Below are positions 27,675 to 36,989 of a stretch of DNA of 64,000 nt, in pieces (positions within the stretch are counted from its first letter, which is position 1; each line of letters starts with the position of its first letter). Under the pieces are notes generated by a model. It was not told the origin of the DNA and ran no database searches. It saw only the letters and a program-made list of their open reading frames with translations. The translations under genes and the position numbers were made by a program. The DNA comes from Bacteroidota bacterium. Its GTDB lineage: Bacteria > Bacteroidota > Bacteroidia > J057 > JADKCL01. The DNA lies in assembly GCA_016718825.1 (NCBI GenBank), contig JADKCL010000073.1, positions 124,001 to 188,000 of the forward strand, given 5' to 3'.

Positions 27675-28136
27675 GTGACCCAATCCAACAAGGTCGTCCT
27701 TTTCGTTGTTCTCGCCTTCATCACGGGAATCGGAATCATCGTTGTCTTGGCTACAGGTTTGGTATTGTACAAGTTTTCCCGTCAGCATTCCGATCCACCG
27801 CAGCAACTCTCTGGCAAACAGGAAACCCTCGAAGTCACCTACATCCATTGGGCTTGCGCCTGCGCCAACTATCTCGATGTCAAGCATTTCCAAGACCATC
27901 CCAATGAAGAAGTCAAGGATACCGATTGCTTTTTCATCGAACCGGCCAACGCAAATATTGTCGTTCCAGAAAGCTTTGAAAATGAAGACTATTGGGATTG
28001 TAATCTGCGTTTGACCGGGCAGTTTTACCTTGATCAAGGCATCCCCGAAAGCTATGTTTCACCGACCCCGGAGACGCCGGAGCGTGCGCGGGTATTTCGG
28101 TATGAGGCGTTTGAATTGGTGCCGAAGGGGAAGTGA
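27675..28136 (+). CDS. Hypothetical membrane-anchored protein
   Basis: 153 residues from a GTG at 27675. One N-terminal membrane helix (VVLFVVLAFITGIGIIVVLATGL), then a hydrophilic domain containing WACACANYLDV and two further Cys; no family recognised. TAAATTTA ends four bases before the GTG and supports this start, although no upstream TTG was found at the right distance. Confidence 0.6.
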   Translation: MTQSNKVVLFVVLAFITGIGIIVVLATGLVLYKFSRQHSDPPQQLSGKQETLEVTYIHWACACANYLDVKHFQDHPNEEVKDTDCFFIEPANANIVVPESFENEDYWDCNLRLTGQFYLDQGIPESYVSPTPETPERARVFRYEAFELVPKGK

Positions 28137-28244
28137 ATACCCCGCAGCATTGACTTGGAGACTCCACCATAAAATTGAAGGAATTTGAGTCCCTCCAACA
28201 TTCAAAAGCCTAATTTACAGCGCATTCAACCAACCAAAACCGCC

Positions 28245-29207
28245 TCACGTATTGCTGATGATCGCAAAATACAAGGGCATGCCGATCGAGATATTAAACG
28301 GGAATGTCAGCCCCAAGGCCATCGGGACAAACAGACCGGGATCCGCTTTGGGAGCAGCCATTTTCATGGCAGCCGGCACAGCGATATAGGAAGCGCTTGC
28401 GGCAAGAATTGCAAAAATGAAGCGGTTGCCAATATCCGCCGAAACCCAACCGCTGCACCAAGCAACAATGCAGCCATTCACGGCCGGAATCAGGATCGCA
28501 AATGCGCTGAGAAAAAGACCATATTTTTTGAATGCCGAAAACCGCTTCGCCGTCACCATTCCCATTTCCAACAAGAAAATCGCAAGGAATCCTTTGAAAA
28601 TATCTGTCGTGAATGGTTTGATGCCTTCCGCCTGCTTGCTGTCGGCAATGATTCCGATGATCAAACTCCCCAAAATGAGCAAAACGCTTCCGTTGGTAAA
28701 CGAATGCAGGGTGATCGAGCCGATTCCCGAGGATCCCTTTTTATCCTTTTCGTAACGGTTCAGAAGAATCACACCGACAATGATCGCAGGCGACTCCATG
28801 AAGGCCATGACGGCAACCATGTGCCCGCCAAACGGAATCTGCTGTGCTTCGAGAAAAGAAACGGCGGAAACAAATGTCACGGCACTCACAGACCCATACG
28901 TCGCTGCCACCGCTGCGGCATCGCTCACACTCACCTTTTGTTTGAGGATAAAAAACGTGTAAAACGGTATCAGCGAGGCAATCAGCAATCCAAACAGAAT
29001 CGAAAAGACGATTTCCTTGCCAAATTCGCTGTGAGCAAGTTCCTGTCCGCCCTTGAAGCCAATCGCAAACAACAAATAGAGGCTGATAAACTTGCTCGAG
29101 GAGCGCGGAATCTCCAAATCACTTCGGACGATCGCTGCAAGGATTCCAAGCAAGAAAAACAGCAGTGTCGGATTCGTGAGGTTGGAAACGATGAGACTTA
29201 AATCCAT
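28245..29207 (-). CDS. SbtA-type sodium-dependent bicarbonate transporter
   Basis: 320 residues with about ten membrane helices in two inverted halves. The diagnostic segments AAAVAATYGSVSAVTFVSAV and SASYIAVPAAMKMAAPKADP...FNISIGMPLY are those of the SbtA (DUF897) family, single-gene Na+/HCO3- symporters known from cyanobacteria. Length is normal. The usual PII-like partner SbtB is not adjacent. Outside autotrophs the family probably supplies bicarbonate for carboxylases; that is inference. No clear promoter was found. Confidence 0.85.
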   Translation of the reverse strand: MDLSLIVSNLTNPTLLFFLLGILAAIVRSDLEIPRSSSKFISLYLLFAIGFKGGQELAHSEFGKEIVFSILFGLLIASLIPFYTFFILKQKVSVSDAAAVAATYGSVSAVTFVSAVSFLEAQQIPFGGHMVAVMAFMESPAIIVGVILLNRYEKDKKGSSGIGSITLHSFTNGSVLLILGSLIIGIIADSKQAEGIKPFTTDIFKGFLAIFLLEMGMVTAKRFSAFKKYGLFLSAFAILIPAVNGCIVAWCSGWVSADIGNRFIFAILAASASYIAVPAAMKMAAPKADPGLFVPMALGLTFPFNISIGMPLYFAIISNT

Positions 29208-29537
29208 GGGATGAACAGGGATGGGAGATGTGATGCCGGGAAAGAGAAAGCATTGGTACCTGCTTGGAAGCGTCTATTTGGAATTGATTGAACCAAATCG
29301 GTCGATGGAATTGCAGCCTTGAACAGCGTTCGTCATTCGAAGGCCGATCGGCTACGATTTTGGTGCAAGTACCTGCCAATTGTATCGCAGAAAACATTTC
29401 GCTGCAATGATAGCAAAACTATTAATATCAATTGCACGTTTACTATACACAATTGCATTGTTACCATGGAAGCATTTCGAAAATCAGAATTACCAAAGCG
29501 CTGATTCGACGATAAAAAAGGTCAAACGAAAAGGAAT
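29208..29537. other. Intergenic region between sbtA-type gene and a small ORF
   Basis: 330 bases, A+T-rich in its second half. It contains TAGTTTTG on the minus strand (29414-29421), a possible -7 box for the transporter with a long leader, but no upstream partner box was found. A 12-codon ORF beginning at 29466 (MEAFRKSELPKR) is too short to claim. Confidence 0.35.
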
Positions 29538-29822
29538 ATGGAAGAAAAAGAACTGAATGTCAAGCTAATAGAGGGCAGCTTCAATGTCGAAGACGCCAAC
29601 CTGCTCCTGTTGGAGCTGCTCCGTTTCAAAATCGGCTTTCATGATCAGAAGTTGTTCCGGGACTACAAGGAATTCAACCGCGACAATTCCAACTCCAAAA
29701 ACCGGATCGAGGCGCTCACAAGATCGCTCAATGAAGTGCGTCGGCTCATGGCAAGTGTGAGGGACGCAGGGCAGGAAGTCGAAATTGACTGCGTGATCAA
29801 GATTCATACGAAAGTGCGGTAG
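29538..29822 (+). CDS. Small hypothetical protein
   Basis: 94 residues, strongly helical and charged (KLIEGSFNVEDANLLLLELLRFKIGF, RIEALTRSLNEVRRLMASVR). No signal peptide and no family recognised. Codon use looks like the neighbours. It is followed by a larger hypothetical gene on the same strand and may be co-transcribed. Confidence 0.65.
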   Translation: MEEKELNVKLIEGSFNVEDANLLLLELLRFKIGFHDQKLFRDYKEFNRDNSNSKNRIEALTRSLNEVRRLMASVRDAGQEVEIDCVIKIHTKVR

Positions 29823-29884
29823 GGGTAGAATCCGATTTCCGTCTGGATTCGTACGGAATCGCCAAAGCGCATGCGCGTTCGGGG

Positions 29885-31243
29885 ATGGCTTTTTTGAAGC
29901 ACCTGGAGCATCCAAGGAAAAATATCGTTCAATTGTTGCTCAAATTCCGACCTTCACGAGCGGAAAACTCACAGCAAAGCGCGATGTCCAATCCTATGCA
30001 ACCCAGATCCATCCAACTCGACGTCATGCCTTCCTTTCATCCTCACTGCATCTTCACTTTGCAGGAAAATGAAAATGGCTGCCAAATTCGCTTCGAACGC
30101 TGCTATTCCCGGATTCTGAATGACGGCCCGATTGTTCACACAGTGGATCTTGATCGGGAAACGTTTGAAAAGGGATTTGAGCTGGGAAAAGCCGTGGTCA
30201 CGACCGCGAGGGAAGACAAACGTTTAATCTTGGACGGCGTTTCTCTCAGGTGTACTGTTAACCAACAAGGAACAACGGCCTTTCACGAATTCCGATGCCC
30301 GGAAAACGAAACGCATGAGCTGCGACTTGTCACCTTTCTCTTCGAGATTGCGGAACAATGGACAGATGATCAGCAGATTGTAGAATACTTGGAGCTCATC
30401 GAGGGCTACTTTTTTTCCAAGCTTCCGGTGAAGGCTTTTGATGAAAATCCCTATCGCATCAGAATTTATGGGGCTTGGTCAATCGATGAATTCGAAGGGT
30501 TAAAGCAAGTTTTGTTGGAGGCAGCCACCCATGATCCTGTGGTCATTGACATGCGCAATTTTGATCGGATAGGGACGGCGCTTTACCCCTGCTTTGATCC
30601 GTTGTTGACAGCAAAAAACGTATCCTTTCTCGCGAACGATGCTGCCTTGCAATGCTTGATCGACATCGGAATTGACGATTCGACCATTCATCAAACCATC
30701 AAAAATGACTTGGCCCCCAACATCGCGCCTGAAGCAGCGGCCGACCATCGCCGTATTGAAGCGGCAATTGAAAAGCAATTGACAACTTGGTTTCTACAAT
30801 CATCTGGGAAATCGGAGGATCAAATTACCGGTGATGAGCGGTTTACCTTGTTTGCTCGGCTTCCCCTTTCCCGTCAAGAGGAGATCATGCGGTTATGCAA
30901 GGTCCCGGAATGGGAATCGCCAGTGTTTTTCCTCCAAGTGGATGAGAATTCCTACATTCTGAACACCACGCAACGGTTCATTCAATTCGCTTTTGGGAGA
31001 GTTGAATCGCTTGACTACCGGGAATTTCGCGGCTTTGTGGATCTTCCAGCTTTTCCAGCATTTGATCGAAGCAAACCCAAGGATCCCGATCAAATCAAAA
31101 AAACGATCGAATTACAGTTGCGGACGACGGATGAACGGACGATCACATGGAATATCCCCAATGACAACGCTGGATATCAATTTTGGATTCTTACGGCGAA
31201 GTGCGCCTTGGTGGGGAAGAAATCGAAGCTTGGGTTTTGGTAG
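29885..31243 (+). CDS. Hypothetical protein
   Basis: Up to 452 residues from the ATG at 29885; the ATG at 29984 (MSNPMQPRSIQLDVMP) gives 419 residues and looks more natural because the first 33 codons are basic and unlike the rest. No signal peptide, no membrane helix and no family recognised. The body is an even alpha/beta mix (PYRIRIYGAWSIDEFEGLKQVLLEAATHDPVVIDMRNFDRIGTALYPCF), with a central STAS-like feel to the 'VVIDMRNFDRIG' strand, which I cannot confirm. Confidence 0.6.
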   Translation: MAFLKHLEHPRKNIVQLLLKFRPSRAENSQQSAMSNPMQPRSIQLDVMPSFHPHCIFTLQENENGCQIRFERCYSRILNDGPIVHTVDLDRETFEKGFELGKAVVTTAREDKRLILDGVSLRCTVNQQGTTAFHEFRCPENETHELRLVTFLFEIAEQWTDDQQIVEYLELIEGYFFSKLPVKAFDENPYRIRIYGAWSIDEFEGLKQVLLEAATHDPVVIDMRNFDRIGTALYPCFDPLLTAKNVSFLANDAALQCLIDIGIDDSTIHQTIKNDLAPNIAPEAAADHRRIEAAIEKQLTTWFLQSSGKSEDQITGDERFTLFARLPLSRQEEIMRLCKVPEWESPVFFLQVDENSYILNTTQRFIQFAFGRVESLDYREFRGFVDLPAFPAFDRSKPKDPDQIKKTIELQLRTTDERTITWNIPNDNAGYQFWILTAKCALVGKKSKLGFW

Positions 31244-31356
31244 TTGGGTGGAAATTCATGCGGTTGGGAGTCTGAGAAATGTGCACATGATGGAAAACCA
31301 AAAGCGCATCAACAACCTGCAATTGCAGATCCTTGATGCGCCTTGATCTTATTTTC

Positions 31357-31427
31357 GCAAGCCGGAGGCTTGCTGCAGCGTCAGCGTTCGGCCGGAGGCC
31401 GCCGCTTCAATGTGAGGCCGCCGCTTC
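31357..31427. repeat. GCCGGAGGC palindromes and a 14-bp direct repeat
   Basis: Two short palindromes with the same core: gcaagccggaggcttgc (31357-31373) and cggccggaggccg (31389-31401). A 14-base direct repeat, gaggccgccgcttc, occurs at 31395-31408 and 31414-31427. The cluster lies directly after the htpG stop and may serve as its terminator or be a small mobile repeat. Confidence 0.6.
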
Positions 31428-31433
31428 GACAAA

Positions 31434-33272
31434 TTACTTCCCTACCAAGCTCACGCTTCTTGCGATGAAATCGGTCAGTTCCTTGCCGCTGAGCAGGCCT
31501 TGGCTGAGCCTTGCGAGGTCGAGCAGTTGCCTTGCCATTCCTTCCTGGGCCTCGACATTGCCTTCGGTCATGATGTGCGTGGCCAATTCATGGCTGCTGT
31601 TCACGACGACCTCGACCATGTCGCGGTTAAATTGGGCGCCCATGCCGCCGAGCATCGCTTGCTCGCGCATCCGGCGGAAAAACTCGGGACGAACCAATAC
31701 GACCGGCATTTCGTCTGCGCCGAGCGCCTGCGCACGCACGGTCATCGCGTCTTCGCCTGCGACCTTTTTGTAGAGTTCGACGATCGCGGTCGATTGCTCC
31801 TCCGTGAGGTTGCTCACTTCGGTCACGTCCTTGGCGATCAGCTTGTCGATCGCGTCGCTGTCCACCCGTTTCCAGGTGCTCTTCTCCATCTTCCGCTCAA
31901 TGAAACCGATGAAGTGCGAATCAATCAGCGCGGCCATGTGCAACACGTCATAACCCTTTTTCTGCGCGGATTGGATGAAGCTGTCTTGATGATCGACGTC
32001 GCTTGCATACAGATAGACGATATTTCCGTCCTTGTCCGTCTGATTCGCGGCGATCTTTTCCTTGTATTCTTTCAGCGTAAAGTGCTCGCCGGCCACGTTT
32101 TTGAGCAGGGCAAATTCCTCGGCCTTGTCATAAAACTTCTCGTCGCTGAGCATGCCGTATTTGGCAAACACCTCGATGTCTTTCCACTTCTCGACAAATT
32201 TCTCGCGGTCTTCGTTGAAGATTTCCTTGAGTTTGTCTGCGACCTTCTTGCTGATGTAAGTGCTGATCTTCCGCACGTTGGCGTCGGTCTGCAAGTAGCT
32301 GCGGCTCACGTTCAGCGGAATGTCAGGGCTGTCGATCACGCCTTGCAAAAGGCCCAAATAATCAGGCACAATGTTCTCGACATTGTCCGTAATAAACACC
32401 TGACGCGAATACAGGTGAATGCGGTCACGCTTCAATTCGCCCTCGTTGCGAAGCTTGGGGAAAAAGAGGATGCCGGTGAGGTCAAACGGATAATCGACAT
32501 TCAGGTGAATCCAAAACAGCGGCTCCTCGGCATAGGGATACAATGCGCTGAAGAACTCCAAATACTGCTCGTCGGTGATTTCCGCAGGCTTTTTCTTCCA
32601 GAGCGGCTCGGTTTTGTTGATGACTTCGCCGTCAAATTCGACCGTGATGGGCAGGAATTTGCAGTATTTGTTGAGAATCGTTTGGATGCGTGCCTTGTCC
32701 AGAAACTCCTCGCTGTCTTCGGCGATGTGCAGGATGATGTCCGTGCCACGCTCCTTGCGGTCGCTTTTGTCGAGGGTGTAGGTTGTCGAACCGTCGCAGG
32801 TCCAGTGAACGGCACCCGTATTCTTTTTGTAGCTGCGCGTTACGATTTCGACTTGACCCGCCACCATGAAGGCAGAGTAAAAGCCCAAGCCAAATTGGCC
32901 GATGATCGTGTCACGTTTGTCTTTGAGGTCCGTGAATTTCTTGACGAATTCCTCGGCGCCGGAAAATGCGACTTGATTGATGTATTTACGCACCTCGTCG
33001 GCGCTCATGCCGAGGCCATTGTCCTTGATCGTGATGGTTTTGGCATCCACGTCGAGTTCGACGGTGACTTTCAGATCGCCAAGTTCATCCTTGTATTGGC
33101 CGATGTCGGCCAAGTGCTTGATCTTCTGCGAAGCATTCACAGCATTGGAAACCAACTCGCGGATGAAAATCTCGTGGTCGCTGTAGAGCGACTTCTTGAT
33201 AATGGGGAAAATATTCTCCGTGTGAACGGAAATCGAACCTGTTTCGATTTGTGGGTCAACTACTTCAGCCAT
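31434..33272 (-). CDS. htpG: Molecular chaperone HtpG (Hsp90)
   Basis: 612 residues. The GHKL ATPase domain is complete: ELVSNAVNASQK, DNGLGMSADE, GQFGLGFYSAFMV. The middle domain has the catalytic-loop region with LNVSRSYLQTD, and the C-terminal dimerisation domain is present. HtpG is a cytoplasmic ATP-dependent chaperone, typically stress induced. It is a single-gene unit here; I could not find a standard -7 box upstream, which would fit heat-shock control but does not prove it. Confidence 0.95.
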   Translation of the reverse strand: MAEVVDPQIETGSISVHTENIFPIIKKSLYSDHEIFIRELVSNAVNASQKIKHLADIGQYKDELGDLKVTVELDVDAKTITIKDNGLGMSADEVRKYINQVAFSGAEEFVKKFTDLKDKRDTIIGQFGLGFYSAFMVAGQVEIVTRSYKKNTGAVHWTCDGSTTYTLDKSDRKERGTDIILHIAEDSEEFLDKARIQTILNKYCKFLPITVEFDGEVINKTEPLWKKKPAEITDEQYLEFFSALYPYAEEPLFWIHLNVDYPFDLTGILFFPKLRNEGELKRDRIHLYSRQVFITDNVENIVPDYLGLLQGVIDSPDIPLNVSRSYLQTDANVRKISTYISKKVADKLKEIFNEDREKFVEKWKDIEVFAKYGMLSDEKFYDKAEEFALLKNVAGEHFTLKEYKEKIAANQTDKDGNIVYLYASDVDHQDSFIQSAQKKGYDVLHMAALIDSHFIGFIERKMEKSTWKRVDSDAIDKLIAKDVTEVSNLTEEQSTAIVELYKKVAGEDAMTVRAQALGADEMPVVLVRPEFFRRMREQAMLGGMGAQFNRDMVEVVVNSSHELATHIMTEGNVEAQEGMARQLLDLARLSQGLLSGKELTDFIARSVSLVGK

Positions 33273-33651
33273 AATTTATCAGTATTTCTAGGTGAAATGA
33301 TATTCTGCAGGAGCAAGGAGAAAAAATGGTGCCAAGGGGCACATGCCTGCCATTTTGACAGGAAAGTTTTGAACAGGTTGTAGGAATGCTTGATTGTAAG
33401 GCACGATGGGAATCCTTGATACAATAAATGGACGCTGAGCGACCTATGCGAAAACCCTCATTTCTACATTCTAGCGATAGCAAAGTGAAAGGAATTCATA
33501 GGCTTCCAAAGCAAATTGGCTGCGAAAAGTAGGCAAAGAATAAGACTTAATGTACGCATACAAAAGACCGAAAACCTCCAATTGAAAACCCAAACCGTCT
33601 TGTCAAAAATCCAATATTTCCTGCTGCAATATTGCAAGACATATTTGCTTC
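33273..33651. other. Divergent intergenic region between htpG and a lipoprotein gene
   Basis: 379 bases without a credible ORF. The right end holds CATATTTG (33640-33647), one base from the TAnnTTTG consensus, four bases before the lipoprotein ATG. The htpG promoter should lie near the left end but shows no consensus box. Confidence 0.4.
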
Positions 33652-34182
33652 ATGATAAAAATAAGAACATCCATTTCGCTAGTTTTATCCGTCTTGCTGA
33701 TTCTATCGTGCAACGACAAAAGCGGGTCTTCGACAATTGGTGAATCGATCACCAAAGCCTCGGTTGTTACCTCCGTAGAAAACCATCTCCGCATGAAGAT
33801 CAACGGTGCGGAATGGGTGGCAGATCACGGTATTTTTGGAGCGTTCCACCCCAAAGGCTACAGCAAGGCCATCATCATAGGTGGCTCCAAGGGTCCCAAA
33901 AACGAGAGCGAGCAGGTCTTCGACATCAATATTTACAACACAGAAGGCCCGGGTACTTATAATTTCCAAGACGGCAATCCCGAGCTCAGCGTGGCGCAAA
34001 TGGCCAATTGGAGCACAGAAACCTTCCTTTGTGGCAGTATGATGGGCCATAATATGCGCGTAAATGTGAGCAAAGCCAGCACCAATCCTGCTGTCATCGA
34101 GGCTACCTTTGATGGCGACCTGACCTGCAATTCTGGAGAGGTTTTCCATCTAACGGATGGTACATTTTATTACCACGAATAA
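33652..34182 (+). CDS. Hypothetical lipoprotein
   Basis: 176 residues. The signal ISLVLSVLLILSC ends in a lipobox Cys and is followed by NDKSGSS. The mature part begins a beta-rich domain with MKINGAEWVADHG, like the small Bacteroidota lipoproteins annotated as DUF6252-type; I regard that assignment as likely but unverified. Role unknown; probably an outer-membrane lipoprotein. Confidence 0.7.
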   Translation: MIKIRTSISLVLSVLLILSCNDKSGSSTIGESITKASVVTSVENHLRMKINGAEWVADHGIFGAFHPKGYSKAIIIGGSKGPKNESEQVFDINIYNTEGPGTYNFQDGNPELSVAQMANWSTETFLCGSMMGHNMRVNVSKASTNPAVIEATFDGDLTCNSGEVFHLTDGTFYYHE

Positions 34183-34282
34183 GCATTAAAAGAAAGAATT
34201 CCACCATCCTTTGGCGGCTCATATTGGGTGTGTCACCACCACCTTTTTATGTACAACTTATGTTCAATTAAAATCAACTTCT

Positions 34283-35994
34283 ATGAAACTGTCAAGAATC
34301 ATTAAAACGGGCATGGTGACGATGTGTCTCCTCATGGCCACATCCTTAATTTTAGCTCAAACGACGGGTAGCACAACCAGCGGCCTCAGCGTTGTCAAAA
34401 AGGGCATTTGGCCACAAAAACCTGCTCAGTTTGTTGGGAAAATCCGATGCCTGCCAATGTTACTGAACGCCAATGGGTTCGCCAAGCCATCGCCGACACT
34501 TGGGAGAAATTCTCGGCCTTCCGTTTCACGGGCTGGGGCACATGCACTCCGTTGCAGAGCGGCATCCGCATCTTGATTGACCCTGCAGCCGGCCCCCACT
34601 GCAAAGACCACGGTACTTATATCGATGGCTTGGTGAATGGCATGGTGCTCAATTTTGACTGGGGTGGCTGCGGAGGTTCCACACACAAGGAGTGCGTTAC
34701 ATACGTTGCAGTACACGAGTTTGGCCATGCATTGGGCTTTGCGCATGAGCAAAACAGGGCCGATGCGCCAAAGCAATGCCGCGAAGAGATGGCGCAGTCC
34801 AGCCCGGGCGACTGGAACCTGACGACCTATGACGAGTTTTCCGTTATGAACTACTGCAATCCCAAGTGGAACAACGGTGGCGTACTCAGCGCCACCGACG
34901 TTGCAGGCGTGCAAAGGCTCTATGGTGCCAACGACTTTGAAGACCTCGGCGGCCAGATTTTGGGCGAACCCACGGCCGTTTCCATGTATTCGGGGCGGCT
35001 CGATGTCTTCGCCGTTGGCGTGGGCGGAGCCGCGTACCACAAGTACTACGGCGACGGGCAATGGCACGAATACGAATCATTGGGAGGCGATTTCAGTCTT
35101 GCTCCTGGCATTTTTGGTGCTGCGTTCCCGCTCACTACCGTCTCTTGGGGCAAGAACCACCTCGATGTATATGGTCGCGGTACCGACGGAGCTGTCTACC
35201 AGAAATGGTGGAACGAGGCCACAAGCCAATGGGTGGGATGGAACAACCTTGGTGGCGCCATTGTGGGGGCTCCTGTTGCCGTCTGCTGGGGGCCAGGCCG
35301 TGTGGACCTTTTTGGCATCGGAACCGATGGTGCCGTTTGGCACAACCCATGGGATGCCAATCTCAATGACCAAAAGTGGGGCGGCTGGGAATCGCTTGGA
35401 GGGAAGTTCAAACTTGGAACGGTGGCCGTGGTTTCTCAAGCCCCAGGCAAGCTTGACATCGTGGGTATCGGCATGGACGATGGCATGTACCACAAGGCTT
35501 GGCACAACGGTTGGTCCGAATGGAAACCCCTCGGCGGCAAGTTCATCCAAACACCTACGATGGTGAGTGCAGGGGACGGCTACCTTGATATTTTCGGCAC
35601 CGGCGCTGACAAGGCCTTGTACCACAAACGGTTCATCAATGGCGGATTTTCCAATGGGTGGGACAGGCTTGGCGGGATTTGTGAAGGGCGACCATCTGCT
35701 GTGAGCCTTGGGTTGGAGCATTGCACCGTGCTTGTCAAAGGATTGGACGGCGGCCTCTACGAAAACCGCTGGAACCACATAAGCCACCGTTTCGACGGCT
35801 TTAACCGCCTTGGCGGGGTGCTCACGGACTCACCCGTTGCCGTGGGTGAAGGGGTGAACATCCATGTGTTGATGCGGGCACCGAAAAACGAAATGCTGCA
35901 CTTCGGTTGGCGTGACCCGCATCCCAATCCCGCTGTAGAGAGGTTGATGGAAAGCGTCGATGTCGGTTCAGTGAAGATTCAGAAGCGTTTCTAA
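34283..35994 (+). CDS. Secreted zinc metalloprotease with lectin-like propeller, frameshifted near the N-terminus
   Basis: The signal peptide (MKLSRIIKTGMVTMCLLMATSLILAQ, starting 34283) and the protease are in different frames. They join perfectly if the A5 run at 34416-34420 had one more A, giving ...KKGIWPQKTCSVCWENP. From 34408 the frame is open to 35994. The protease carries HEFGHALGFAHEQ (34714 onward) and the Met-turn SVMNYC, as in astacin/matrixin-type metzincins. From about 34950 the protein is a series of ~48-residue repeats (LDIFGTGADKALYHKRF, LDIVGIGMDDGMYHKAW) like DUF346/PLL fucose-lectin propellers. No T9SS tail is visible. Without correction of the frame the protease would lack a signal peptide. 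Confidence 0.75.
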
Positions 35995-36013
35995 TCCAAA
36001 CGAGGCGTAATCA

Positions 36014-36067
36014 CCGCAGGGCGACGATCATGTTTGTCTTTTAAGACACACCATCGTCGCCCTGTGG
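36014..36067. terminator. Long hairpin after the metalloprotease gene
   Basis: A 15-bp stem with one G-U pair (36014-36028 with 36053-36067); the loop itself contains a 6-bp palindrome (tgtctt/aagaca). A short T run follows. Probably the terminator of the metalloprotease gene, unusually large. Confidence 0.65.
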
Positions 36068-36164
36068 CTGTTTTGCCTACAATCCCTCGTCGCAGACCTC
36101 CCTTTGCAGAAAATGTCCATGACAGCCTGATCGGATCGATCCGCGGAAGACCGTAAATCATGCC

Positions 36165-36389
36165 TCAGCCCATGAAGGCTGGCGTTTTGGCTGTAAGCAA
36201 CCAAGTCACCGTCGCGATCATCATTGCCGGGACGACAATCGTCCATTGCCAGACACCCTTGGGCTTGGCGTAAACCATCCACACCGCGAGTAGCAAAATT
36301 TGTTCGAAGGCCAGCCATCCCGGGTGAAGGGGCAACCATTGCACACAAACGAGATATCTCTTCCGGCAACAGGTAACGCAGAAATTCAT
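36165..36389 (-). CDS. Small hypothetical membrane protein, doubtful
   Basis: 74 residues with two possible membrane segments (WLAFEQILLLAVWMVYA and TIVVPAMMIATVTWLL). Its ATG overlaps the stop of the WD40-like fragment (ATGA). The N-terminus (MNFCVTCCRKRYL) is odd, while another frame starting at 36408 (MKSILSNEFLRYLLPEE) looks more natural, hinting at a frameshift between the two. It may be part of a decayed gene. Confidence 0.35.
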   Translation of the reverse strand: MNFCVTCCRKRYLVCVQWLPLHPGWLAFEQILLLAVWMVYAKPKGVWQWTIVVPAMMIATVTWLLTAKTPAFMG

Positions 36390-36691
36390 TGGACAGGATT
36401 GATTTCATCGATCACCGTGGAGTCGCCGATGTTCACATACAATTCATTTCCTGCGGGATGCAGGGCAAAGGCATTCACATTCATGGGACCTGATGACCAC
36501 TGTCGTTTGCTGGATTTGGAATCCCAAAGGCTCAGACCACGTTTGTCATTGCCCAAAACGAGCGCTCGACTGCCGGACAGGAACCATGCGCCAGTGAACC
36601 TATTACCTTCATCGGTGAATTGGGCGGTCTGCGTCCAGCGCTTCGTCTCCCAAACCGTGATGTCTCCGCTATCGACGATTGCTACCAACAA
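36386..36691 (-). pseudogene. WD40-repeat-like fragment
   Basis: About 101 residues in the open frame, with the patterns ITVWETKRW, LSLWDSKSSKRQW and AFALHPAGNELYV, like two blades of a WD40 propeller. There is no ATG start; the frame begins after a TAG just upstream with a hydrophobic VIPPVLFCWALLVAIV. TAGCTTTG (minus strand, 36735-36742) lies upstream as a possible -7 box. A complete propeller would need about seven blades, so this is probably a remnant. Confidence 0.4.
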
Positions 36692-36989
36692 TGCCCAACA
36701 AAATAAGACAGGTGGAATGACGTTCTATTTTGCACAAAGCTAGGGTATCGCATGCAGTATCAGCAATCCCGATACCCAAGTATTTCCGCTGGCAGGCTCG
36801 AATCCTACTCACGTGACTGCTCGTCGTGATCCCGAGACGATTCATTTCCCTGAAAAAATTAGTAATTGATTCACAGGAAATTATACATTTTGTTTAACTT
36901 TTTCATACAACAGTTAAACAAATAAAATCCCATGATAGTCTTACTGTCATCTGGATCAGATTCCAGCACATTCAAAAATATATCTCTGT
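36692..36989. other. Intergenic region upstream of the DUF4397 gene
   Basis: About 300 bases. It holds an 8-bp inverted repeat gggtatcg/cgataccc (36743-36750 with 36770-36777) and an A+T-rich stretch with tacattttg near 36886. No gene; a T-arm-like string near 36800 does not fold into a tRNA. Confidence 0.35.

Noticed and set aside
28185..29201. A 338-residue plus-strand ORF opposite the SbtA-type gene
   Set aside because: Basic, Lys/Arg/Asn/His-rich composition typical of an antisense membrane-protein frame.
31500..33383. A 627-residue plus-strand ORF opposite htpG
   Set aside because: Shadow of the htpG coding frame; htpG has complete Hsp90 motifs.
36785..36830. Possible tRNA (string ggctcgaatcc)
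   Set aside because: The T-arm stem has a mismatch and the loop starts with C; no D-arm, anticodon arm or acceptor stem can be drawn around it.
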